Made by a program: the position numbers and the translations under genes. 64,000 nucleotides of DNA, taken from NCBI GenBank assembly GCA_934717675.1, contig CAKUYZ010000002.1, positions 80,747 to 144,746 on the forward strand. Direction: 5' to 3'. Shown one piece after another: positions 34,159 through 42,411 of this stretch (position 1 is its first letter; every line of letters starts with the position of its first letter). This stretch comes from an uncultured Bacteroidales bacterium. GTDB taxonomy: Bacteria; Bacteroidota; Bacteroidia; Bacteroidales; Marinilabiliaceae. The notes under the pieces were generated by a model that worked only from the letters and a program-made list of their open reading frames with translations, searched no databases and was not told the DNA's origin.

Positions 34159-34203
34159 CATCGTCATTCCAACGGGAGCGGCAAATTAAAAACTTGGTTT
34201 GAT

Positions 34204-34274
34204 TGCCCTATAGTATAAAGGTAGTACAGAAGATTCTGGTTCTTTTAGTCTGGGTTCGAATCCTGGTGGGGCAA
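34204..34274 (+). tRNA. tRNA-Gln (CTG anticodon), copy 1
   Basis: A 71-nt cloverleaf: acceptor TGCCCTA pairs with TGGGGCA, anticodon stem GAAGA/TCTTT encloses the loop TTCTGGT (anticodon CTG), and the T-arm contains GGTTCGAATCC. The U1-A72 pair is typical of tRNA-Gln. CCA is not encoded. Confidence 0.93.
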
Positions 34275-34319
34275 CAAATTCTTTGACGACGGAAGACGTC
34301 GTTGGAGATTTGCAAGGAT

Positions 34320-34390
34320 TGTCCCGTAGTATAATGGCAGTACAGGAGATTTTGGTTCTCTTAGACAGGGTTCGAATCCTTGCGGGACAA
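34320..34390 (+). tRNA. tRNA-Gln (TTG anticodon)
   Basis: A 71-nt cloverleaf: acceptor TGTCCCG with CGGGACA, anticodon stem GGAGA/TCTCT around loop TTTTGGT (anticodon TTG), T-loop GGTTCGAATCC. CCA is not encoded. It lies between the two CTG copies. Confidence 0.93.
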
Positions 34391-34408
34391 CTTTTTGAGT
34401 TTATTTTT

Positions 34409-34479
34409 TGCCCTATAGTATAAAGGTAGTACAGAAGATTCTGGTTCTTTTAGTCTGGGTTCGAATCCTGGTGGGGCAA
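34409..34479 (+). tRNA. tRNA-Gln (CTG anticodon), copy 2
   Basis: By eye identical in sequence to the tRNA at 34204-34274, with the same CTG anticodon, and only 18 bases after the TTG tRNA. It seems to be a recent duplication within the cluster. Confidence 0.93.
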
Positions 34480-34491
34480 CAGTCAGATATG

Positions 34492-34526
34492 GCGGAGCAA
34501 GGCGATTGTCTTGCTCCGCTTTCTCT
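34492..34526 (+). terminator. Terminator of the tRNA cluster
   Basis: GCGGAGCAAG (34492-34501) and CTTGCTCCGC (34510-34519) form a perfect 10-bp stem followed by TTTCTCTTT. Confidence 0.85.
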
Positions 34527-34603
34527 TTATGCATCCTTCGTCACTTCCCATATGTAGAAACGTGTCGTGACCTGTCTCCCTCCAAGCTCGGCAAAACTCC
34601 GAC

Positions 34604-34640
34604 AAAAAAAGCCGTGCCAACCATAAAAGATCGGCACGGC
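34604..34640 (-). terminator. Terminator of kdsB
   Basis: On the minus strand an 8-bp stem (GCCGTGCC with GGCACGGC, 34611-34618 and 34633-34640) is followed by seven T residues. It sits just past the kdsB stop and faces the tRNA terminator. Confidence 0.85.
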
Positions 34641-34665
34641 AACGTCTCGCCCCTTATGGTTGCGG

Positions 34666-35427
34666 TTACTTTATCAATCCCCTGCGCTTCAGCTCCTCCA
34701 AATCTTCTGGAGTGTCTATGCTCAGGCTCTCAAGCTCTGTCTCCAAGGCTTTTATGCTATATCCGTTCTCTAGCCATCGCAGCTGCTCCAGGCTCTCGCA
34801 TTTTTCCAAATCGCCCGGCTGCAACTTGGTCAGCTCATGGAGCGTCACTGTGCGGTAGGCGTATAGGCCAATGTGGTTCCAAAACTTGTGGGCCGTCAGC
34901 CAGTCATGCTCGGCCACGCCGCGGAGGTAGGGTATTGGGCTGCGGCTGAAATACAAGGCGTTGCCCTGTGCGCTCACCACCACTTTGGGTTTGTTGGGGT
35001 TGAACAGGTCCTCACTCTTGTCGGCGTGCTTCACCAGGGTGGCAATCTGCACGCGCTCGTCGTCAAAGGCGCTTGTCAGCAGGTTCACTTGGCGCGGGCT
35101 GATGAAAGGCTCGTCGCCCTGAATGTTCACCACCACTCCGTAGTTGCGCCCGTCTTCCGCCTCCACCTTGCTGGCGGCCTCGGCGCATCGGTCCGTGCCG
35201 CTCCTGTGTTGCGTCGATGTCATCACCACGCGCCCGCCAAAGGCCTCCACGGCGCGGGCAATCCGGGTGTCGTCAGTGGCCACGGCCACGTGAGGCAAGG
35301 CTTCGCGCACTTGCTCATACACCCTCTGAATCATTAGCTTGCCGCCAATGTCGGCCAACGGTTTCCCTGGGAAACGCGTAGACGCGTAGCGCGCCGGGAT
35401 GAGGCCCAGTATCTCTCTCTTGTCCAT
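34666..35427 (-). CDS. kdsB: 3-deoxy-manno-octulosonate cytidylyltransferase
   Basis: KdsB activates Kdo with CTP to CMP-Kdo for lipid A/LPS core synthesis in the cytoplasm. The 253-residue protein has the expected length. It begins with the nucleotide-binding signature IPARYASTRFPGKPLADI near residue 11. Conserved TDDTRI occurs near 51, MTSTQHRSGTDRCAEA near 73, NIQGDEPFI near 103 and YFSRSPIPYLR near 157. It is transcribed alone, divergently from the sigma54 regulator, with its own terminator. Its promoter probably overlaps the divergent one: the minus strand reads TACTTTTA at 35452-35459. Confidence 0.96.
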   Translation of the reverse strand: MDKREILGLIPARYASTRFPGKPLADIGGKLMIQRVYEQVREALPHVAVATDDTRIARAVEAFGGRVVMTSTQHRSGTDRCAEAASKVEAEDGRNYGVVVNIQGDEPFISPRQVNLLTSAFDDERVQIATLVKHADKSEDLFNPNKPKVVVSAQGNALYFSRSPIPYLRGVAEHDWLTAHKFWNHIGLYAYRTVTLHELTKLQPGDLEKCESLEQLRWLENGYSIKALETELESLSIDTPEDLEELKRRGLIK

Positions 35428-35461
35428 TTCTGTCCTGTTTTTATCTCTCGGTAAAAGTAGT

Positions 35462-35469
35462 TAATTTTG
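35462..35469 (+). promoter_or_regulatory. Candidate promoter of the sigma54 regulator operon
   Basis: TAATTTTG is an exact -7 box 21 bases before the ATG. The T-rich stretch near 35438-35442 could be a poor -33 element. The intergenic space to kdsB is only 62 bases, so the divergent promoters must be back to back. Confidence 0.45.
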
Positions 35470-35489
35470 ATGTCTGATAATTTCGCCCG

Positions 35490-36806
35490 ATGGATAATTT
35501 GGAAATCAAAGCGCGTTTCGGCATCGTCGGCAACGACCCTGAGCTTCTCCGGGCCATAGACACCGCCGTGCAGGTGGCTCCCATTCAGCTCTCCGTCCTC
35601 ATCATCGGTGAGAGCGGCACAGGCAAGGAGGTCTTCCCGCAAATAATCCACGCGTTCAGCACCCGCAAGCACAGGCCCTACGTGGCCGTCAACTGCGGAG
35701 CCATCCCGGAAGGCACCATAGACTCCGAACTTTTCGGCCACGAGAAGGGCGCCTTCACGGGCGCGCTCAACGAGCGTAAGGGCTATTTCGAGGAGGCCGA
35801 CACCGGCACCATCTTTCTCGATGAGATAGGTGAGCTGCCGTTGGCCACGCAGGCCAAGCTCCTCAGGGTCTTGGAGAAAGGCGAATATATGCGCGTGGGA
35901 TCCTCTGTCGTCAAGAAGACCGACGTCCGCATCGTGGCCGCCACCAATGTCGATCTTGAGAAGGCCATAGCCGAGGGCCGCTTCCGCGAAGACCTCTTTT
36001 ACAGGCTCAACGGCGTCATGGTCCGCATCCCGCCCCTGCGCAAGAGGCTGGCCGACATCCCCGAGCTGTTCCATAAGTTCACGAGCGATTTCTCCGACCA
36101 CAACCACATACCGCCCGTCAGGCTCACGCCTGAGGCCCTGCAGGCGCTCATGTCCTACTCTTGGCCGGGCAACGTCCGCCAGCTCAAGAATGTGGCGGAT
36201 CAGCTCACCGTCCTGGCCCCGGATCGCACTGTCAGCGCCGAGGTCATGAGACGCTTCATCCCCCAGACAAGGCCGGCCGAGAGGCCCGTCCTGCTCCCGC
36301 AAGTGGAGGGGGCGCAAAACGCGTCGTTCAATTCAGACCGCGAGCTGCTCTACAAGGTTCTCTTCGATATGCGCAACGACGTCAACGACCTCAAGAGGCT
36401 CGTCCTCGCCCTGCTCAATGGAGACGGCGCGCACCTCAGCCAGGAGGATATGAAGATTGTGCAGAAGCTATATCCCGCGGGCAAACCCGCCGACATTGAC
36501 GCCACGGCCACCAACACTGGCGAGACGGAGATTCACCAGGTGGAGAAGATTGACCATATATCGCCAGTCTCTTTCCATAAGGGTGTGGTGGACATCGTGC
36601 CGGTGCGCTCGTCAGAAGTCGCGGACACGCCCTATGAGAGCGCGGCGGAAAATAATGACATACCCTCGCTCGCCGAGAGTGAGAAAGAGTTGATAAAGAG
36701 GGCGTTGGCCAAATATAAGAACAACCGCCGCAGGGTGGCCAAGGAGCTGCAGATCTCCGAGAGGACGCTCTATCGCAAAATCCATGACTATGGCATTGAA
36801 GATTAG
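35490..36806 (+). CDS. Sigma54-dependent transcriptional activator without receiver domain
   Basis: A 438-residue bacterial enhancer-binding protein that should remodel RNA polymerase-sigma54. The AAA+ domain starts almost at the N-terminus. Walker A GESGTGKE is at about 40-47, the sigma54-contacting GAFTGA loop at 87-92, and IFLDEIGELP lies near 110. The C-terminal Fis-type helix-turn-helix reads RRVAKELQISERTLYRKI near 410-430. There is no receiver or other classical sensory domain in front; the segment between AAA+ and HTH (about 255-395) is unusually long and may hold a regulatory function. The gene starts the lptE-TPR-secG operon, a conserved order in Bacteroidales, which suggests a role tied to envelope biogenesis. 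Targets are unknown. Confidence 0.93.
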   Translation: MDNLEIKARFGIVGNDPELLRAIDTAVQVAPIQLSVLIIGESGTGKEVFPQIIHAFSTRKHRPYVAVNCGAIPEGTIDSELFGHEKGAFTGALNERKGYFEEADTGTIFLDEIGELPLATQAKLLRVLEKGEYMRVGSSVVKKTDVRIVAATNVDLEKAIAEGRFREDLFYRLNGVMVRIPPLRKRLADIPELFHKFTSDFSDHNHIPPVRLTPEALQALMSYSWPGNVRQLKNVADQLTVLAPDRTVSAEVMRRFIPQTRPAERPVLLPQVEGAQNASFNSDRELLYKVLFDMRNDVNDLKRLVLALLNGDGAHLSQEDMKIVQKLYPAGKPADIDATATNTGETEIHQVEKIDHISPVSFHKGVVDIVPVRSSEVADTPYESAAENNDIPSLAESEKELIKRALAKYKNNRRRVAKELQISERTLYRKIHDYGIED

Positions 36807-37314
36807 CCGCGCGCTGCGTCGTTGCGTGGCCGCTTTGGCCGCCTCGCTCGCCCTCACGGCCTGCACCGTGTCCATCACCATGAGCGGAGCTTCCATCCCA
36901 GAGAATCTGAACACGTTTTCCGTCCAGTATATCAACAACAGGGCCCCGCTCGTCAACCCCGACCTGAGCTCCACGCTCACCGAGGGGCTGAAAGACAGAA
37001 TCCAAAATGAGTCAAGGCTCTCGCTCGTCAACGAGGGCGGCGATGTCGATTTCTCAGGAGACATCACTTCCTACACCACCAAGCCCATGGCTCTCAAGGC
37101 CGATGCCGTCTCCGCGCAGACAAGGCTCACCGTCTCCGTCAAAATCCGTTGCCGCAACGCCAAGGATCCCAAGAAAGACTGGGAGCAGTCGTTCAGCGCA
37201 TATCAAGACTACGACTCCGAGAACAACCTTGCCGACGTGGAGTCAGACCTCGTCCAGCTCATTGTTGAGGAGCTGACGGAGAACATCTTCAACAAGGCCT
37301 TCGCCGACTGGTAG
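36784..37314 (+). CDS. lptE: LptE-family LPS assembly lipoprotein
   Basis: LptE plugs the LptD barrel that delivers LPS to the outer leaflet. The 176-residue protein starts inside the last codons of the regulator gene: ATG at 36784 overlaps it by 23 bases, and an in-frame ATG at 36790 is a good alternative. It has a lipoprotein signal ending ASLALTAC. Bacteroidota LptE is recognisable by SGASIPENLNTFSVQYINNRAPLVNPDLSSTL near residues 34-65 and a C-terminal helix ending VEELTENIFNKAFADW. The overlap suggests translational coupling to the sigma54 activator. Short and divergent as LptE usually is, but the context agrees. Confidence 0.88.
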   Translation: MTMALKISRALRRCVAALAASLALTACTVSITMSGASIPENLNTFSVQYINNRAPLVNPDLSSTLTEGLKDRIQNESRLSLVNEGGDVDFSGDITSYTTKPMALKADAVSAQTRLTVSVKIRCRNAKDPKKDWEQSFSAYQDYDSENNLADVESDLVQLIVEELTENIFNKAFADW

Positions 37315-37333
37315 CCGGGAGCTTTTCTGCCGT

Positions 37334-38221
37334 ATGAACAAAGAGTCTTTCTACGCAGCCATAGACAACCCGTCGGCCATCACGCCCGAACTTGTAGATC
37401 AACTCGCGGCCACGCTGCGCCAGTTCCCTTACTTCCATGCGGGCTGGATGCTCATGGCCAAAGGGCTGAGCGTCACGGGTAGTGTGCATTTCGCCGCGGG
37501 CCTGAAGCAAGCCGCCGCCCATGTGTGGGATCGTGGCGCGCTCTATTGGCTCGTCCACAACCGCTATGACAAGCTCCCCGTCCCGCCCGCGGCCAAGCGG
37601 ACGGCCGTGGCCGACGCCTCGGCGCGACCTCAAAAGGAGGGCGGCGTCACACAGCCAGGGCAGGGCCCCGCGGCCGCCACTGATGCGCCGGCCGCCCAGG
37701 CCCCTGCCGCCCGGGCGGCGGTGTTCGCGCCCGTCACGCCACTCCACGCGGCCGAGGCCGACGATGTGGCCGATGAGCTAGGCCTCCTTGTCTCAGACGA
37801 TGCCCGTGGCCAGTCCACATATCAAATTGAGGATATTGACAGTCATTTCTGTCGTCCCGATGAGAGATATACTTTTACCGATTGGCTAGACTACGCCTGT
37901 CAGCTCCAGACCATAAGCCAAGAGGAGACGAGGCAGAAGCACAGAGGGCAAGATCTGATAGACCGATTCCTGAGCGCCGGAGACGAACTCATTGTGCCTC
38001 AGCAGCCAGACAAGGCGCAAACGGTTGACGCCAAAAAGATTGAGGACGAGAGTGTCCGCGAAAACGACGACATCCTCACTGAGACTCTCGCCTCCATCTA
38101 CCTCAAACAGAAGCAATATGCCCGAGCCATTAACATATTTAAAAAGCTAAGTTTGAAATATCCCGAAAAAAGTGGTTACTTTGCCGCTCGAATATCGGAA
38201 ATCGAAAATCGTAATCCATAA
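37334..38221 (+). CDS. Conserved Bacteroidales protein with C-terminal TPR-like helices
   Basis: A 295-residue protein with no signal peptide. Residues 1-85 are helical and aromatic (MNKESFYAAIDNPSAITPELVDQL, FPYFHAGWMLMAKGL). Residues about 90-140 are Ala/Pro-rich and low complexity. The C-terminal end (ETLASIYLKQKQYARAINIFKKLSLKYPEKSGYFAARI) reads like one TPR unit. Such a protein commonly stands between lptE and secG in Bacteroidales, which the spacing here (19 bases after lptE, 9 before secG) reproduces. I do not know its function; conservation of the neighbourhood suggests an envelope or export role. The Ala/Pro-rich linker probably varies in length between species. Confidence 0.75.
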   Translation: MNKESFYAAIDNPSAITPELVDQLAATLRQFPYFHAGWMLMAKGLSVTGSVHFAAGLKQAAAHVWDRGALYWLVHNRYDKLPVPPAAKRTAVADASARPQKEGGVTQPGQGPAAATDAPAAQAPAARAAVFAPVTPLHAAEADDVADELGLLVSDDARGQSTYQIEDIDSHFCRPDERYTFTDWLDYACQLQTISQEETRQKHRGQDLIDRFLSAGDELIVPQQPDKAQTVDAKKIEDESVRENDDILTETLASIYLKQKQYARAINIFKKLSLKYPEKSGYFAARISEIENRNP

Positions 38222-38230
38222 AACAACAAG

Positions 38231-38632
38231 ATGTTCCAAACTGTAATATGGCTGATGATCATCGTCAGCGTCTTCATGATCATCATAGTCCTCGTGCAGA
38301 GGTCCAAGGGTGGCGGCCTCAACCAGAGCTTCGCCAGCCAAACCCAGATTATGGGCGTCCGCAAGTCAACTGACTTCGTAGAGAAGGCCACGTGGACTCT
38401 TGCGGCCCTCCTCTTCGTCTTCTCTCTCGTCTCCGTGGCTTTCATACCGTCCGGTGTCCAGGGAGCTACGCAAGACTCTGGCCTCGACCAGCTCCTGGAG
38501 AACCGCAGCGCCAACACTCAGGGCGCGGCCCCTTCTTTTGACGCTCAAGCGCCCGAGGCTCCCGCAGCGCAGCCAACCGGTGCACAGGATGCTTCTGCTC
38601 CCGCCGAGGGCCAGACCGAGAAGGCCGAGTAG
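38231..38632 (+). CDS. secG: Preprotein translocase subunit SecG
   Basis: SecG assists SecYE in moving proteins across the inner membrane. The 133-residue protein has two membrane helices (about 3-22 and 55-75) joined by the conserved loop VQRSKGGGLNQSFASQTQIMG. Its tail is a Pro/Ala/Gln-rich extension (EAPAAQPTGAQDASAPAEGQ), longer than in proteobacterial SecG but common in Bacteroidota. It is the last gene of the sigma54 regulator-lptE operon and is followed by a terminator. Confidence 0.94.
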   Translation: MFQTVIWLMIIVSVFMIIIVLVQRSKGGGLNQSFASQTQIMGVRKSTDFVEKATWTLAALLFVFSLVSVAFIPSGVQGATQDSGLDQLLENRSANTQGAAPSFDAQAPEAPAAQPTGAQDASAPAEGQTEKAE

Positions 38633-38705
38633 GACTTTCTTAACGGGAATGACAGCACAGCCAGACAGCGGCGCGCAAGCCGTGGCAAACTGAAAAATAC
38701 TCTCC

Positions 38706-38752
38706 GGGGCGGATGCGCATCTCCTGCGCCTCCGCCCCTTAATTCTTTTTTT
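38706..38752 (+). terminator. Terminator after secG
   Basis: GGGGCGGA...GCGCA (38706-38719) pairs with TGCGC...TCCGCCCC (38725-38738), with one interior mismatch, followed by TTAATTCTTTTTTT. It ends only ten bases before topA, so topA must have a promoter overlapping it or depend on read-through. Confidence 0.8.
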
Positions 38753-38761
38753 ACCCGCCAC

Positions 38762-41224
38762 ATGGCAAAAAACTCCAACTACCAGCTCGTCATAGTCGAG
38801 TCTCCCGCCAAGGCCAAGACCATAGGCCAGTTCCTTGGCGACGACTTCATCGTCAAGTCCAGCTACGGGCACATCCGCGACCTCCAGAAGAACAATTTCG
38901 GCGTGGATGTCAAAAACGACTTTGCCCCGCTCTACGTCATCCCCGATGACAAGAAACAGGTGGTTGCCGAACTCTCCAAGCTCGCCTCGTCGGCGCAGTG
39001 CGTATGGCTCGCATCCGATGAAGACCGCGAGGGAGAGGCCATATCGTGGCACTTGGCTGTGGTGCTGGGGCTCGATGTCACGTCCACCAAGCGAATTGTC
39101 TTTCACGAGATCACAAAAGGTGCCATCCTGAAGGCCATCAAGACGCCCCGCCACATCAACATGAACCTTGTCGACGCCCAGCAGGCCCGCCGAGTCTTGG
39201 ACAGGCTCGTGGGCTTCGAGCTGTCTCCCGTCTTGTGGCACAAGGTCATGCCCAAGCTCTCGGCCGGGCGTGTGCAGTCCGTGGCCGTGCGCATTTTGGT
39301 CGATAGGGAGAGGGAGATCATAGCTTTCAAACCAAAGTCTGGTTTCTCCACGTCCGCCACGTTCTCCATCACGGCCAAAGACGGCAAGGCCTACCTGATC
39401 CACGCCGAGCTGACTCCGCGCTTTGAAGATATCGACCAGACGGAGCAATTCATGAAGCGGTGCGCCAACGCCAATTTCCAAGTCTCGGCCGTGGAGAGCA
39501 AGCAGCTCACGCGCAAGCCGGCCCCGCCTTTCACCACCTCCACGCTCCAGCAAGAGGCCAGCCGCAAGCTCGGCATGTCGGTGCAACTCACCATGATGAC
39601 CGCGCAGTCTCTCTACGAGGCCGGACTCATCACATACATGCGTACCGACTCCGTCAACCTCTCCGACACTGCCCTTGAGGCCACACGGGGCATGATATGC
39701 GCCACCATGGGCGAGAAATATCATCAGAGGAGGCAGTTCAAGACCGACACCAAAGGAGCGCAGGAGGCCCATGAGGCCATACGCCCCACCGTGTTTGAAA
39801 ATCAGACCATTGACGGCACGCCCACGGAGCAGCGACTTTACAAACTGATCTGGAATCGTGCCGTGGCCTCGCAGATGGCCGACGCGCAAATTGAGCGCAC
39901 ATCCATATCCATCGCCTCGCCAGACCCCAAGGAGCGTTTCATCGCCTCGGCCGATGTCATCAAGTTCGATGGCTTCATGAAGCTATATATTGAGGGAGAT
40001 GACAATGACGACGCCTCCGACAGCCCCACGGCCGTGCTGCCTAGCGTGGAGGTGGGAGACGCGCTCGCGCTCTCCACGCTATATAGCCGCGAGAGGTGGA
40101 CGCAGAGGCCTTCGCGATATAACGAGGCGGCGCTGGTCAAAAAGTTGGAGGAGATGGGCATAGGCCGCCCGTCAACCTACGCGCCAACCATATCCACCAT
40201 CCAAAACCGCGGCTATGTGGTCAAAGAGTCGCGAGAGGGCGCGCCGCGCTCCTATCGGGCTCTCACGCTCCGCGACGGGGCTGTGATACGCTCCCAAGCC
40301 ACGGAAAACTCCGGCGTTGAAAAAAACAAGCTCTTCCCCACTGATGTGGGCATGGTCGTCACGGACTTCCTGCTCAAGCAGTTCGATGAGGTCATGAGCT
40401 ATGACTTCACGGCCAACGTGGAGAAGCAGTTCGATGAGATTGCCGAGGGCAAGCTCCGTTGGCAGACGGTGATTGAGGATTTCTATCGCCCCTTCCACCA
40501 TCAGGTAGACTCCACCATGGAGCAGTCTCACAAAAGCACGGGGGAGAGGCTCTTAGGCACCGACCCCGCTTCTGGCGAGCCCGTCTCGGTGCGCATAGGC
40601 CGTTTTGGCCCAATGGCGCAGATCGGCGAGACCACGGAAGACGGCCCCAAGCCGCGCTTCGCCTCGCTGCGGAAAGACCAGCACATCGAGACCATAACGC
40701 TGCAAGACGCCCTCAAACTCTTTGAGTTGCCAAGAAACATCGGGACATTTGAAGACAAAGACGTCGTCATCGGCACAGGCCGCTTCGGCCCCTACGTCCG
40801 CCACGATGGCAAGTTCGTCTCGCTTAAGAAAGAAGACGACCCCTACACCATAACGCTCGCCGAGGCCATCCGGCGCATTGAGGACAAGCGCGAGGCCGAT
40901 CGGAACAAGATCATCAAGGCCTTCGAGCAAAACCCGGACCTAAAGGTGCAAAACGGCAGGTGGGGGCCCTACATTGCCTATGGCAAGGCCAACGTCAAGA
41001 TCCCCAAGGGAATCGACGCCGCCGCGCTCACCTACGAGCAGTGCATGGAGCTCTGCGAGCAGCAAGGTGCCGACCCCACAAAGAAAAAGTCTAGGTTCTC
41101 AAAAGCTTCTGCCTCAAAAGATAAAACGGAAGAGGCTGAAAAAGAGACTACTAAGAAAAAGACTACAAAGACGTCCGCCAAATCGTCTTCTGCAAACGCA
41201 ACACACAAAAAGGAAAAAGCGTAA
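38762..41224 (+). CDS. topA: DNA topoisomerase I (type IA)
   Basis: TopA relaxes negative supercoils behind RNA polymerase. The 820-residue protein starts with the TOPRIM motif LVIVESPAKAKTIGQFLGDDF and contains DEDREGEAISWHLA near 87. The catalytic Tyr292 lies in GLITYMRTDSVNLS. Instead of Cys4 zinc fingers the C-terminus has three short TopA_C-type repeats (GRFGPMAQIGE, GRFGPYVRHDG and GRWGPYIAYGK) between about 615 and 745. A Lys/Ser/Thr-rich tail of about 40 residues follows, probably for DNA binding. The tail is AT-richer than the rest. The gene stands before the type IX secretion operon, but a functional link is not evident. Confidence 0.96.
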   Translation: MAKNSNYQLVIVESPAKAKTIGQFLGDDFIVKSSYGHIRDLQKNNFGVDVKNDFAPLYVIPDDKKQVVAELSKLASSAQCVWLASDEDREGEAISWHLAVVLGLDVTSTKRIVFHEITKGAILKAIKTPRHINMNLVDAQQARRVLDRLVGFELSPVLWHKVMPKLSAGRVQSVAVRILVDREREIIAFKPKSGFSTSATFSITAKDGKAYLIHAELTPRFEDIDQTEQFMKRCANANFQVSAVESKQLTRKPAPPFTTSTLQQEASRKLGMSVQLTMMTAQSLYEAGLITYMRTDSVNLSDTALEATRGMICATMGEKYHQRRQFKTDTKGAQEAHEAIRPTVFENQTIDGTPTEQRLYKLIWNRAVASQMADAQIERTSISIASPDPKERFIASADVIKFDGFMKLYIEGDDNDDASDSPTAVLPSVEVGDALALSTLYSRERWTQRPSRYNEAALVKKLEEMGIGRPSTYAPTISTIQNRGYVVKESREGAPRSYRALTLRDGAVIRSQATENSGVEKNKLFPTDVGMVVTDFLLKQFDEVMSYDFTANVEKQFDEIAEGKLRWQTVIEDFYRPFHHQVDSTMEQSHKSTGERLLGTDPASGEPVSVRIGRFGPMAQIGETTEDGPKPRFASLRKDQHIETITLQDALKLFELPRNIGTFEDKDVVIGTGRFGPYVRHDGKFVSLKKEDDPYTITLAEAIRRIEDKREADRNKIIKAFEQNPDLKVQNGRWGPYIAYGKANVKIPKGIDAAALTYEQCMELCEQQGADPTKKKSRFSKASASKDKTEEAEKETTKKKTTKTSAKSSSANATHKKEKA

Positions 41225-41404
41225 TAATGAGAGGCCATAGAGACGCAAACGAAAATCGTCAAGTCCGTTATGTCCGATGAGGCAAAGATGAACCAGACGA
41301 CAGACAGGGCGGGAGATGCCTTGCGCCACTTGCCGGCAAGCCCTCACAAGATTGCTCCTCCCACAGCCACTTTGAAAGATGGCTGTGCGCCAAGGAGAAA
41401 AAAT

Positions 41405-42382
41405 GTGAGGTTTTGCAGGACAAAGAGTGCATTATCGGCATTTTTTAGCTTAATTTGCGTTCTAATAGGTAGCTTGGCCAAGGCGCAAAGCGAGCCTCAG
41501 TACACCGGAAGTTTCGCCATGCCGTCGGCTGTCAACCCCGCCGCCGCGGGTTGCGCGGGCCTCACGAGCGCCACGGCGGCTTTTAGGCAACAGTGGGTTG
41601 GCTTTGACGGCGCGCCGAAGCAGTTCCTCTTGAGCGTGGACACAGAGCTGGCGTTCTTGCATAACTTCCACGGCCTTGGGCTCACGGCGGTGCAAGACAA
41701 GGCGGGGCCGGTGACGGCTCTCAACCTTGCGGCATCATATAGCTACCACATCTACCTTGACAAAGGCATCCTTGGCCTCGGTGCCAGGTTCGGTGTCTAC
41801 AATGTCAAGTTCGAGTCCGGAGACCTGCGCACCTCGCCCTCCAGCCTGCAAGATGACTACCATCAAGAGTCTGACGAGGCGTTGTCGGGGGCCGATGACA
41901 GCCAATCGGCTTTCGATGTCGGCCTTGGCGCCTTCTTCCAGTCCGAGGCCTCGTTCCTGAGCCTCTCATTGGCTCACCTGACGGCTCCCGAGCTGGAACT
42001 CAAAAACGGGGCAAGGCTCAAAGTCAGGCCTGTGCTTCTGGTCGGAGCCGGGCGGCTTCTGGGGCGCGACGTGAAGGCGCGCTCTTTCGAGCCAAGGCTC
42101 GCTTTCATGACAGATTTCGCGTCGTGGCAGCTTGAGCTTATGGCGAACTTCAATTTCAACCGGTTCTTTTGGGCCGGGGTGGGGGTCAGGCTGCAAGACG
42201 CCATGCCTGTCGCCGCGGGAGTGAGGCTGCGAAACGGTCTCGATATCTCCTACGCCTACGACATAAGCCTCTCGAAGCTGAAGAGATACAACAGCGGATC
42301 GCACGAGATTGTGGCGCGCTACTCTTTCGACTTCGACAGGCAGAAACCCACCAAGAGGTACAAAAGCGTTAGAATACTGTAA
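41405..42382 (+). CDS. porP: PorP/SprF-family type IX secretion outer-membrane protein
   Basis: PorP/SprF proteins are outer-membrane barrels of the type IX secretion and gliding machinery. The frame is open from 41270. I prefer GTG 41405, because it is preceded eight bases upstream by AAGGAG and gives a compact signal peptide (VRFCRTKSALSAFF to SLAKAQ). The longer version would put 45 polar residues before it. The mature protein begins with the family hallmark SEPQYTGSFAMPSAVNPAAAGC and continues with FRQQWVGFDGAPKQFLLS and repeated beta-strand patterns, about 325 residues in all. Downstream come gldK, gldL, gldM and gldN. An inverted repeat CACAGCCA/TGGCTGTG (41362-41387) lies just upstream and may affect translation. 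Confidence 0.9.
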   Translation: MRFCRTKSALSAFFSLICVLIGSLAKAQSEPQYTGSFAMPSAVNPAAAGCAGLTSATAAFRQQWVGFDGAPKQFLLSVDTELAFLHNFHGLGLTAVQDKAGPVTALNLAASYSYHIYLDKGILGLGARFGVYNVKFESGDLRTSPSSLQDDYHQESDEALSGADDSQSAFDVGLGAFFQSEASFLSLSLAHLTAPELELKNGARLKVRPVLLVGAGRLLGRDVKARSFEPRLAFMTDFASWQLELMANFNFNRFFWAGVGVRLQDAMPVAAGVRLRNGLDISYAYDISLSKLKRYNSGSHEIVARYSFDFDRQKPTKRYKSVRIL

Positions 42383-42411
42383 CGAAAAACAGGACATACA
42401 CACTGAATCCT

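Noticed and set aside
34204..34479. Repeated 71-base units resembling CRISPR repeats
   Set aside because: The units fold as tRNA-Gln with correct anticodons and T-loops; spacers are irregular and only three units exist.
38366..39889. 507-residue open frame on the minus strand opposite secG and topA
   Set aside because: It is antisense to two clear genes; high G+C leaves long stop-free antisense frames, and the translation shows no family pattern.
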